A stretch of DNA of 9,491 bases from Candidatus Omnitrophota bacterium (GTDB taxonomy: Bacteria > Omnitrophota > Gorgyraeia > S143-82): NCBI GenBank assembly GCA_027065215.1, contig JAMOOT010000181.1, forward strand, positions 1-9,491. Direction: 5' to 3'. Every line of letters begins with the position of its first letter. Positions within the stretch are counted from its first letter, which is position 1. The position numbers and the translations under genes are program-made. Shown here piece by piece: positions 1-6,497 of this stretch. A model generated the notes under the pieces. That model ran no database searches, was not told the DNA's origin, and saw only the letters and a program-made list of their open reading frames with translations.

Positions 1-237
1 ATAGATAGTGATATCAAAATAGATTGGGATACCACCTCTATGGACCACCAAAAATATATGTTTTCCTTTTACCTACCGTCAGATAAGGAAAAATACATCT
101 CCATCCTTAAACGGGAGATAAAAAGCGTATTACGGGCGTATAACTTCAAAGACAAACTCTCCCACGTAACAATAACTACTCCATTTAGAACATTGTCCTT
201 GCTTAAGGAAGACATCTTTGGCCCAGAGAAAAAATAA
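1..237 (+). CDS. Possible 3' end of a convergent gene, unidentified product (partial)
   Basis: The plus-strand frame is open from the window edge to TAA at 235-237 (78 sense codons). The peptide looks protein-like: DWDTTSMDHQKYMFSFYLP, then an amphipathic Lys/Glu-rich helix (KEKYISILKREIKSVLRAY), then KLSHVTITTPFRTLSLL and a charged tail. No minus-strand gene occupies 1-202, so this would be the tail of a gene entering from the left, with its last 35 bases overlapping the 3' end of the membrane/SpeE-like gene. An internal ATG at 40 would alternatively give a 65-residue protein, but no good ribosome site precedes it. I do not recognise the family. A competing open frame on the minus strand (69-284) lies wobble-to-wobble against it and looks like its shadow. 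It may also be a chance open frame. Confidence 0.45.
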   Translation: MDSDIKIDWDTTSMDHQKYMFSFYLPSDKEKYISILKREIKSVLRAYNFKDKLSHVTITTPFRTLSLLKEDIFGPEKK

Positions 238-2230
238 TAAATCCTATTAAGGAAAATACCACCCAAGGACCAACTAAGCCCCACTCTAAAACAACCATCG
301 GGCTGACTAACAGGGAAGCAAGTCCCGCTCCTATCAAATCCGCAAGATATACTTTTTCGGGAAGAGGCTCTTGGCTAAACATAGTAGACAAAAATCTGCC
401 CTGCAACCACGAGAGAAGGAATACATTAACCACAATGAGGTAACGGCTTATTGGAAACAAACCTAAAACAACGGATATACAAATAACCAGAAGTAAGACC
501 CTCCAATAGGTCTTACAAGATAAAGGCGTTAGAGAACCCAATCCTAACCCAATCATATATGCTCCAGAAAGAATAGCCATATCCCTGAAAAATGTGGCCC
601 AACCTGCCTGCAGGCCATATATCAATAAAAGATACAACCCCATATGCAGATAAGAAGAAATCGCAACATCTGCCCGAAGTCTCTCTCTCCAAGGGGAAAA
701 AAGCAGGACCAAAAGCAGCAATGAAACGATTAAAAAGGACACAATCCAAAGAGGCAGTAATCTCTTCGCCCACCTCTGCCAAACTCCACCCTGCTCTCGT
801 AATTTGTACAGCCAAAAGTATCGGTAGGCAAATGGATACCACCTTGAACTCACCTGTGTCTGATTTATGACGGAAAAGATCCTTGCCCGCATAAGAGATT
901 GGCGAAATGGAGAAAACAACACAGACCAGTTATAGGGATTGAAGAAACGGTTTTCAATCTCCCTTTGATTATATCGAGATCGCAGGGTCTGTTCGTCCCA
1001 AACAAACCTTTTTGATCCCCCTACTATCAACGTAGTCCTCCCTACCAAGAGATTCACCTCTGGGAAAACAACTCTCATTGTTTTTACCATACCTGCAATA
1101 AACGCTGTTAGTTCCGGTGACAAAAACGATTCACTTCCGGGAACTGTCATCACCAACCAGCCATCCTTTCTGAGCATCTTGCGTAAGGTAGATATAAACT
1201 CTACAGAGAAAAACCCTGCCCCTGCTATGTTGTCCGGTGGAGCCATTGCCAAGAAAACAACATCAAAGCCGTGCTCGTTTTGCCACAACACATCCTTCAA
1301 CAAGGCAAACTGAACACGGGGATCTTTATAAAGGCCCTTTTCTAACTTCAATATCGCCCTTTCTCTTTCTACTACCAACACATCCTTTACCTCTGGATAT
1401 TTCAAGACCTCTCGGGCCAGGCCACGAGCCATATCTCCAAGGATCAAGACCCGCTCTACCTTCTCCATATTCAACAATACCGCATGAACCGTAGTCTCAC
1501 TAAAGGCATACTCCTTAAAATCTGTCACATAACGCCGATTAAAAAACATTGCTCGACTATCGCCTCTCTGCCATACCTCTATCCTCCCACTTGGAGTCTC
1601 TTGCCTTAGCACTAAATGTCCTCTGGCACAGACCTTATGCTGCTCGATCTTATCCATCTGGAACAAGACCAGCAAAGGCAGTATCATCAAACCCCATCCA
1701 ATTGCCTTATACTGTCTGCGCAACATAAATGGTATCAATATAAACCCTCCTGCAATCATCCACTGCAGAGGAACACCATACTCCAACCCCAAAAACACGA
1801 TCAGGGCAGTAATACCAAAACCAATCGATTCTCGAGAGAACACAAAAGAGGCATCTCCCAACCAAGAGCGAAAAAGGGCAAATCCCAATCCAGAAAAAAA
1901 TGCAGGGACAGACAAAATTGCTACTGTTGTAAGAAATGACTGCCCAATAGACATCTCTGCCCCCAAACAAAGTTTGGGAGACCAACGAAGAAACACGATC
2001 AACAGGGAGAAAAAGACCAAAACATACGGGACAGAGACCAACCAAAAATCTACCCAGAACCGAGATCTACTCCTAACCAGTGAAAACAAAAACGCCCCCA
2101 AACCAGAAAAGACAAACCATACCAGATACATCCACCCAATCACCATATCTTGACCTTGTAAGAGGACAAACAACTCCCGAAATAAAAAGATCTCCAACAA
2201 ATAACTCAAGATCCCTAACCCATAAACCAT
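203..2230 (-). CDS. Membrane protein with embedded spermidine-synthase-like domain (fused MFS/spermidine synthase type)
   Basis: A 675-residue protein in three parts. The N-terminal membrane domain has about six or seven hydrophobic spans between 5 and 191. The soluble SpeE-like Rossmann domain runs from about 196 to 410. The C-terminal membrane domain has about seven spans (491-670) and the phrase YLADLIGAGLASLL (628-641), typical of fused membrane/spermidine-synthase proteins. In the soluble domain, VLILGDMARGLAREVL (261-276) sits where SpeE has its glycine-rich loop, VVERERAIL (286-294) matches the nucleoside-binding acidic strand, and DPRVQFALLKDV (303-314) and FFSVEFISTLRKML (340-353) follow. 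The catalytic Asp segment (VDSTDP in E. coli SpeE) reads FLAMAPPD (326-333), without the Asp. Aminopropyl transfer is therefore doubtful, and the family's true role is not established. The ATG at 2230 has GAGGTG five bases upstream and overlaps folC by 16 bases. It is the last gene of the block. Confidence 0.8.
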   Translation of the reverse strand: MVYGLGILSYLLEIFLFRELFVLLQGQDMVIGWMYLVWFVFSGLGAFLFSLVRSRSRFWVDFWLVSVPYVLVFFSLLIVFLRWSPKLCLGAEMSIGQSFLTTVAILSVPAFFSGLGFALFRSWLGDASFVFSRESIGFGITALIVFLGLEYGVPLQWMIAGGFILIPFMLRRQYKAIGWGLMILPLLVLFQMDKIEQHKVCARGHLVLRQETPSGRIEVWQRGDSRAMFFNRRYVTDFKEYAFSETTVHAVLLNMEKVERVLILGDMARGLAREVLKYPEVKDVLVVERERAILKLEKGLYKDPRVQFALLKDVLWQNEHGFDVVFLAMAPPDNIAGAGFFSVEFISTLRKMLRKDGWLVMTVPGSESFLSPELTAFIAGMVKTMRVVFPEVNLLVGRTTLIVGGSKRFVWDEQTLRSRYNQREIENRFFNPYNWSVLFSPFRQSLMRARIFSVINQTQVSSRWYPFAYRYFWLYKLREQGGVWQRWAKRLLPLWIVSFLIVSLLLLVLLFSPWRERLRADVAISSYLHMGLYLLLIYGLQAGWATFFRDMAILSGAYMIGLGLGSLTPLSCKTYWRVLLLVICISVVLGLFPISRYLIVVNVFLLSWLQGRFLSTMFSQEPLPEKVYLADLIGAGLASLLVSPMVVLEWGLVGPWVVFSLIGFIIFSLGQRCLP

Positions 2231-3339
2231 CTTCTCACCTCTCCCACTAAACGATGACTCCCTAATACAATCTGCTTAGGGAAAAAAGAGGCCTTTTCGG
2301 AGAAAAGAGACAAATCCATACCATAAGTCGGCCCCCCCAAAAAACCAGAAAAACGTGATAAAAGATCATAAGAGGAGAAAAACCTGTCTTCATCTATCCC
2401 AATCATCACCAGTCCGGCAATCTTCTTGGAATAAAAAGATATCTTTTCACCTATCCCTCTCCAATCCTTGTCCTTCGCTAATGACACAACCAGCCACCAT
2501 CCACTCCCCTGCACAGAATCCAACACCCATTCCACACTGTCTGGGGTGTGAGCAACATCCAGCAAGAGGGTCCTGCTTCCCTGCCTTATTCTCTCCATTC
2601 GCCCTGGGACACGAATCTTTCTAACCTTTATAGGCATCTCCAATCCCTTTAATACAGAGATAGCCAACTCCTCTGGACTTCTGGCCTCCACCAAGACCAA
2701 CTTTTGGGTTGGGATATACCTCTGGTAAATCTCCCAAGACAAGTCGGCCTTAGCAAATACTATCTTGGTCTCTTGTTTTACAACACCTGCCTTTTCTTTC
2801 AATATTGACTCCAATGAATCCCCTAAAATGTTTGTATGCTCTAATTCTAATTTTGTCATCACCACAACATCGTTCCGAACCGAATTAGTTGCATCTAATC
2901 GCCCTCCCAATCCTGCCTCTAATACAATGGCTCCAACTCCTTTTTGAGAGAAATAGGCCATAGATGCCAAAAATAAGGCCTCAAAATAAGACAGATTTCT
3001 CTTCTCTCTCACAGACCGATCACGAATCTCCATCAATAACGCGGACAACTCACTATCAGCAATGGGTTTGGATCTCCCATCTCTCCATATCTGGATCCTC
3101 TCACTCACTTTCATAAGATGTGGCGATGTAAATAATCCCACTTTCCTGAAAAATGAAAGGTTCGCTGCCAATAAGTAGGCCACGGTCGTCTTCCACTTAG
3201 AGCCCACAACCTCTACCACCAAAACATCCGCCTTTGGAGGATACCATTTAGGAGGTAAAGACCAATTAATACCTTCCGCCCGATGCAATCTCTTCCTGTG
3301 GTCTATAAACTCCTTCAATACCTCCTCTGGGTCCTGCAA
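2215..3339 (-). CDS. folC: FolC-type folylpolyglutamate/dihydrofolate synthase (Mur ligase family) with atypical P-loop
   Basis: FolC adds Glu to dihydropteroate or folates using ATP, in the cytoplasm. Family motifs visible in order are LFTSPHLMKVSERI (69-82), LSYFEALFLASMAYF (116-130), EAGLGGRLDATN (141-152), LEHTNILGDSLESI (166-179), KEKAGVVK (181-188), PGRMER (245-250), DVAHTPDS (261-268), KDKDW (289-293) and GSHRLVGEVRRW (360-371). The P-loop reads GSKWKTT (46-52) instead of the usual GTNGKGS or GTNGKTT: the Gly before the Lys is Trp. LEH replaces LDH, and HT replaces HN in the C-terminal motif. The 374 residues are about 50 fewer than usual, mostly lost from the N-terminus. The start is TTG at 3339: an in-frame TAA lies two codons upstream and AGGAGG sits seven bases before it. 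There are 11 bases after waaA and a 16-base overlap with the next gene. The Mur ligase fold and FolC family are clear; activity is less certain. Confidence 0.82.
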   Translation of the reverse strand: MQDPEEVLKEFIDHRKRLHRAEGINWSLPPKWYPPKADVLVVEVVGSKWKTTVAYLLAANLSFFRKVGLFTSPHLMKVSERIQIWRDGRSKPIADSELSALLMEIRDRSVREKRNLSYFEALFLASMAYFSQKGVGAIVLEAGLGGRLDATNSVRNDVVVMTKLELEHTNILGDSLESILKEKAGVVKQETKIVFAKADLSWEIYQRYIPTQKLVLVEARSPEELAISVLKGLEMPIKVRKIRVPGRMERIRQGSRTLLLDVAHTPDSVEWVLDSVQGSGWWLVVSLAKDKDWRGIGEKISFYSKKIAGLVMIGIDEDRFFSSYDLLSRFSGFLGGPTYGMDLSLFSEKASFFPKQIVLGSHRLVGEVRRWFMG

Positions 3340-3346
3340 TCTTTAC

Positions 3347-3352
3347 CCTCCT
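3347..3352 (-). promoter_or_regulatory. Ribosome binding site AGGAGG of folC
   Basis: A perfect AGGAGG lies seven bases before the TTG at 3337-3339 and overlaps the stop codon of waaA (TAG at 3351-3353). With the in-frame TAA two codons before the TTG, it fixes the unusual TTG as the folC start. It also suggests that ribosomes ending waaA restart here. Confidence 0.85.
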
Positions 3353-4571
3353 ATCTCTCCTCAAAAACATATTCGACTATACGTTGAATTACCCCTCGAT
3401 TCTTCGCCAAGACATCCTTTGCCCTGTTTCCTATCAAAACAATATCATCAGAAAAAAGATACCGTTCGATCTCCTCTGGTCTCGTTATCTGAATTGCGGC
3501 TCCTTGTTTTAATAATTCCTCAGATATCTCTTGAAAGTTCTCCATATGCGGCCCAAAGACAATCGGTCGGGCCCAATAAGCTGCCTCCAATGGATTCTGG
3601 CCACCCTTTGGCACCAGTGAACCACCTATAAAAACCAGATCTGCCAAGCGATAGACCTGCGACAGGACCCCAATACGATCTATTACAAGGGCATCTCCCT
3701 TAACCTGCCCTGCCTTCTCCAATTCTGCCAACAATTGGACTGAATACCCCATCTCCTGTAACATCTCTCTTATTTGCCCTGCCCTCTCAGGGTGGCGTGG
3801 GGCAACAATCAGAAAAAGGTCTCCTCTCTTCCCTTTCAATGCACGAAGCAATGGCGCCTCCTCTCCTACGTGAGTACTGCCCAAGACAACAACAAATCTG
3901 TCTTTTAGATCCTCTTCCCACTTACCTAATATCTTTTCCTCTAACTCGATATCGTATTTTATATTTCCACAAACAACAACATCCCTTGCCCCTAATCCCA
4001 AAAATCTCTCCCTTGCTTTCTCATCCTGACAAAGCACACAATCAATATAAGGAAAGACTTCTTTCTCTAAAAAAAACTTAACCCACCTATATCGACGATA
4101 AGCCACATCCGATATGCGGGCATTAACTATATATACTCCAACTCCTGACACCTTATTCTCTCGTATCAACGCCGGCCATAGTTCTGTCTCTATAATAATC
4201 AACTTATCCGGCTCTATTCTCTCTATAAAATCCCTAACAACGGATATCCTGTCCCACGGCGAGAACAAGCAAGGAATATCTCCTTTACGAACCAAGTTTT
4301 CATACCCCGTAGGGGTTGAGGTAGAGATAACAACATCCCAATCACTAAATCTCTTTCTAAGGGTCTGTGCAAGAGAGTAAGCCACATTTGACTCACCTAC
4401 GCTTACTGCGTGTATCCATACCCTTTTTGCATTTTTCTTAGGAAGAGAAGGGGGAGTAAATCGAGCCCGAATGTAATCACTACTCCGTCTCCTTACCCAA
4501 CGCAGATAAGGACATGACAGGCCCCATAATACAGGATACAGTCCGTTATATAGTCTGTAGGCCAAGGACAT
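3351..4571 (-). CDS. waaA: 3-deoxy-D-manno-octulosonic acid (Kdo) transferase WaaA/KdtA
   Basis: Transfers Kdo from CMP-Kdo onto the lipid A precursor at the cytoplasmic face of the inner membrane, an essential step of lipopolysaccharide core synthesis. The 406 residues are close to full family length. A short hydrophobic N-terminal segment (about 5-20) should anchor it to the membrane. The acceptor domain contains WIHAVSVGES (52-61), whose Glu60 matches the catalytic base of the family, then STSTPTGY (83-90) and IIETELWP (126-133). The C-terminal GT-B domain has GSTHVGEE (231-238), APRHPER (257-263) and GGSLVPKGGQNPLEAA (316-331). The ATG at 4571 has only a weak ribosome site (AAGAG adjacent, AGGGG further off) and lies inside dppC; a TTG two codons later is an alternative. 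Translation probably depends on coupling to the upstream gene. It shows that the host is Gram-negative with Kdo-containing lipid A. Whether the enzyme adds one, two or more Kdo units cannot be told. Confidence 0.95.
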   Translation of the reverse strand: MSLAYRLYNGLYPVLWGLSCPYLRWVRRRSSDYIRARFTPPSLPKKNAKRVWIHAVSVGESNVAYSLAQTLRKRFSDWDVVISTSTPTGYENLVRKGDIPCLFSPWDRISVVRDFIERIEPDKLIIIETELWPALIRENKVSGVGVYIVNARISDVAYRRYRWVKFFLEKEVFPYIDCVLCQDEKARERFLGLGARDVVVCGNIKYDIELEEKILGKWEEDLKDRFVVVLGSTHVGEEAPLLRALKGKRGDLFLIVAPRHPERAGQIREMLQEMGYSVQLLAELEKAGQVKGDALVIDRIGVLSQVYRLADLVFIGGSLVPKGGQNPLEAAYWARPIVFGPHMENFQEISEELLKQGAAIQITRPEEIERYLFSDDIVLIGNRAKDVLAKNRGVIQRIVEYVFEER

Positions 4572-5532
4572 CTCTTAACCCATCCCCTAATAAATTATAT
4601 CCCATAACCACTAAAAATATTGCTGCGCCGGGGCATAGTACCCATGGATGTAGATATATTTGAGCGATATTCATCGCCGAGGACAGCATGTTTCCCCAAC
4701 TAACATACGGCTCTTGAATACCTAATCCCAAAAGGCTCAAAGCAGATTCACCTAATATATACCCCGGAATAGACAGGGTAATAGCAACCAACACATAGGA
4801 TAAGGTATGCGGCAAGACATGGCGAAAGATAATCTCTACATCAGACATACCTATTGCCCGAGCAGAAAGAACAAAGACCTTTCGGGCGATAGAAAGAACT
4901 TGGCCCCTTATTACTCTGGAAAGGGAAGCCCAACCTATAAAAGACATTATCACCACCATCATCAGGTAGACCATACGCGAATCCATATCCAAGGGGAATA
5001 CTGCCCTTAATGCCAACATAAGATAGAAACCAGGAATAAGCATCACCATCTCTGAAATCCGCATAAGAAGGTTATCTATCCATCCACCAAAATACCCTGC
5101 AATCCCTCCTACCAACATCCCAATAAAGAAAGAAATCCCCGCACCAATCAACCCAATAGAGAGAGAAATCCTCCCAGCGAAGATTAACCGAGAAAGGTAA
5201 TCTCTTCCTCGAGAATCCGATCCCAACAGATACACCATCTTCTTCTCTTTAAATCCGAACAGGTGCCCCTTGTAAAACCACTGCAAGAATATCTTTCTAC
5301 TCCGATCCTCCTTATAGACTACCAACCCGTCCTCATCCCGCACCTTTACATAAGGATACACAAATGGCCTCAAATAAAACCTCGTTCCATCAAAAAAACG
5401 CAAGACTTGTGGAGGACAAAAAGACATCTCTCTATCCTCTCTACGGTAATCATATGGGGCTATCACTGGAGCGAATATCGACAAGATGTAGAAGAAAGAT
5501 AATATGCCAATTCCCAATATTAATCGCCTCAC
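4546..5532 (-). CDS. DppC/OppC-type ABC transporter permease with enlarged extracytoplasmic insert
   Basis: Second permease subunit of the peptide/nickel-type importer. It has an N-terminal span (about 4-26, ending APVIAPYDY). The hallmark LGSDSRGRDYLSRLIFAGR comes at 103-121, then spans near 124-147, 157-177, 188-208, 243-264 and 300-318. The EAA loop is SARAIGMSDVEIIFRHVLPH (223-242), and SLLGLGIQEPYVSWGNML (266-283) is also typical. Between the first span and the LGSD motif lies an insert of roughly 60 residues (about 40-100), rich in aromatic and charged residues; in ordinary DppC this link is much shorter. Similar long inserts occur in some OppC/YejE-like proteins. The start is GTG at 5532, overlapping the DppB-like stop as GTGA, with GAAGG six bases upstream. 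The 3' end overlaps waaA by 26 bases. The family is certain; the substrate is unknown. Confidence 0.93.
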   Translation of the reverse strand: MRRLILGIGILSFFYILSIFAPVIAPYDYRREDREMSFCPPQVLRFFDGTRFYLRPFVYPYVKVRDEDGLVVYKEDRSRKIFLQWFYKGHLFGFKEKKMVYLLGSDSRGRDYLSRLIFAGRISLSIGLIGAGISFFIGMLVGGIAGYFGGWIDNLLMRISEMVMLIPGFYLMLALRAVFPLDMDSRMVYLMMVVIMSFIGWASLSRVIRGQVLSIARKVFVLSARAIGMSDVEIIFRHVLPHTLSYVLVAITLSIPGYILGESALSLLGLGIQEPYVSWGNMLSSAMNIAQIYLHPWVLCPGAAIFLVVMGYNLLGDGLRDVLGLQTI

Positions 5533-6497
5533 ATCACACCTTCCCTAATGCGTGGATCCAGACAGTAGAGAATGATATCACTTATAACATTGCCCAAAAT
5601 AAGCATCACGCCACCCACCATCATCCCTGCCATTACCAGATATAAATCCTGTGCCTGAACAGCCGACAACATAAGACTTCCCATACCGGGCCAATTACAT
5701 ATTATCTCCACCAATGCCGCACCAGAGAGAATATCCGAAAGTTGATAACCAAAGATTACAATTAAAGGATGTATACTATTGGGTAGGGCATGATGCCATA
5801 ATATATAGGATTTGCCAAACCCCTTTGCCCGGGCATTGAGTATAAAAGGTGCCGTCAAAACAGTGCGTAGATTTGCCCTAACGACCCGAAACAGTGCCCC
5901 AATTGCAGGCAGAGATATTACCAGAGAGGGAATGAGAAGATGTCGAGCCATGTCCAATATCCTTAGATGCCAAGGGAGATCTTGATAGACCAAAGAATGC
6001 ATCCCCCCCAAGGGCAAAAGACCTGTGGTCAACGCAAAGAATAAGAACAAAAAGGCCAAAAGAAACGACGGCAAACACATAAAGACAAAGGCCATTGCCG
6101 AAAGGACAGGATCTGCCCAATTGAATCGTTGCGAATATACTCCTGCTGGGATAACCACAATCCAAACCAACACAAGGGCAATAGAAGATAAAAGGAGAGT
6201 TGGCCCTATCCGAGAGAGAAGCACCTTCCCAACGGGTGCATGGTAGTAAAAAGAATACCCCAAATCCCCTCTTAGGAGATTTATCAACCAAAAGAAGTAT
6301 TGTTCTACTATCGGTTTGTCTAAATGGTACTTCGTCTCTAACTCCCTGATCGTATCCTCTGATATTTGTGGGTTTAACCGCAGGGATTGGAAATAAGATC
6401 CGGGGGCCAATCGGATGAGAACAAAAGAGATAAAAGACATCCCCAATAGAAGAGGAACCGCCCACAATATCCTATGGACAATTATCCTTATAAGCAT
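5529..6497 (-). CDS. DppB/OppB-type ABC transporter permease (peptide/nickel family)
   Basis: Inner-membrane permease subunit of a peptide/nickel-type ABC importer. Its 322 residues match the family length. The N-terminus has the usual first membrane span (about 8-30, ending IRLAPG) followed by an extracytoplasmic segment with LRGDLGYSF (75-83). Five more spans are expected near 97-121, 133-160, 185-205, 245-268 and 286-311. The EAA cytoplasmic loop that docks on the ATPase reads NARAKGFGKS...HHALPN (221-240), and the C-terminus has the family hallmark LDPRIREG (313-320). The ATG at 6497 lies just behind a strong ribosome site, GAGGTGAT, and overlaps the ATPase gene by 10 bases. It should pair with the DppC-like protein encoded next. 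No ATP-binding subunit or solute-binding protein is present in the window, so the substrate (oligopeptide, dipeptide, nickel, glycan) cannot be read from here. Confidence 0.93.
   Translation of the reverse strand: MLIRIIVHRILWAVPLLLGMSFISFVLIRLAPGSYFQSLRLNPQISEDTIRELETKYHLDKPIVEQYFFWLINLLRGDLGYSFYYHAPVGKVLLSRIGPTLLLSSIALVLVWIVVIPAGVYSQRFNWADPVLSAMAFVFMCLPSFLLAFLFLFFALTTGLLPLGGMHSLVYQDLPWHLRILDMARHLLIPSLVISLPAIGALFRVVRANLRTVLTAPFILNARAKGFGKSYILWHHALPNSIHPLIVIFGYQLSDILSGAALVEIICNWPGMGSLMLSAVQAQDLYLVMAGMMVGGVMLILGNVISDIILYCLDPRIREGVM
5539..5543 (-). promoter_or_regulatory. Ribosome binding site GAAGG of the DppC-like gene
   Basis: GAAGG lies six bases before the GTG at 5530-5532. That GTG overlaps the TGA stop of the DppB-like gene. 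This supports the GTG start and translational coupling of the two permease subunits. Confidence 0.7.

Noticed and set aside
10..61. Start of a further minus-strand gene downstream (TTG/GTG within TATTTTTGGTGGTCC, open to the window edge)
   Set aside because: Only about 16 codons are visible, no ATG is present, and the nearest AAGGA is a poor match in spacing; there is not enough to call a gene.
95..140. Possible terminator on the minus strand after the last gene (TACGCCCGTA near a T5 run)
   Set aside because: The stem would be only three base pairs around a four-base loop, and the T run does not follow directly, so it is not a credible intrinsic terminator.
69..284. Minus-strand open frame of 71 codons at the end of the block
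   Set aside because: It overlaps the end of the membrane/SpeE-like gene out of frame, has no ribosome site at its start, and its lower part mirrors the plus-strand frame with wobble positions aligned, so it is probably a shadow.
1616..1939. Plus-strand frame of 107 codons opposite the membrane/SpeE-like gene
   Set aside because: It is antisense to a well-supported gene, rich in Gln, Lys and Ser from reversed hydrophobic codons, with no motif.
5878..6465. Minus-strand frame of 195 codons inside the DppB-like gene
   Set aside because: It lies wholly within the permease gene in another frame. Its peptide has no family motif, while the permease frame has all the expected ones.
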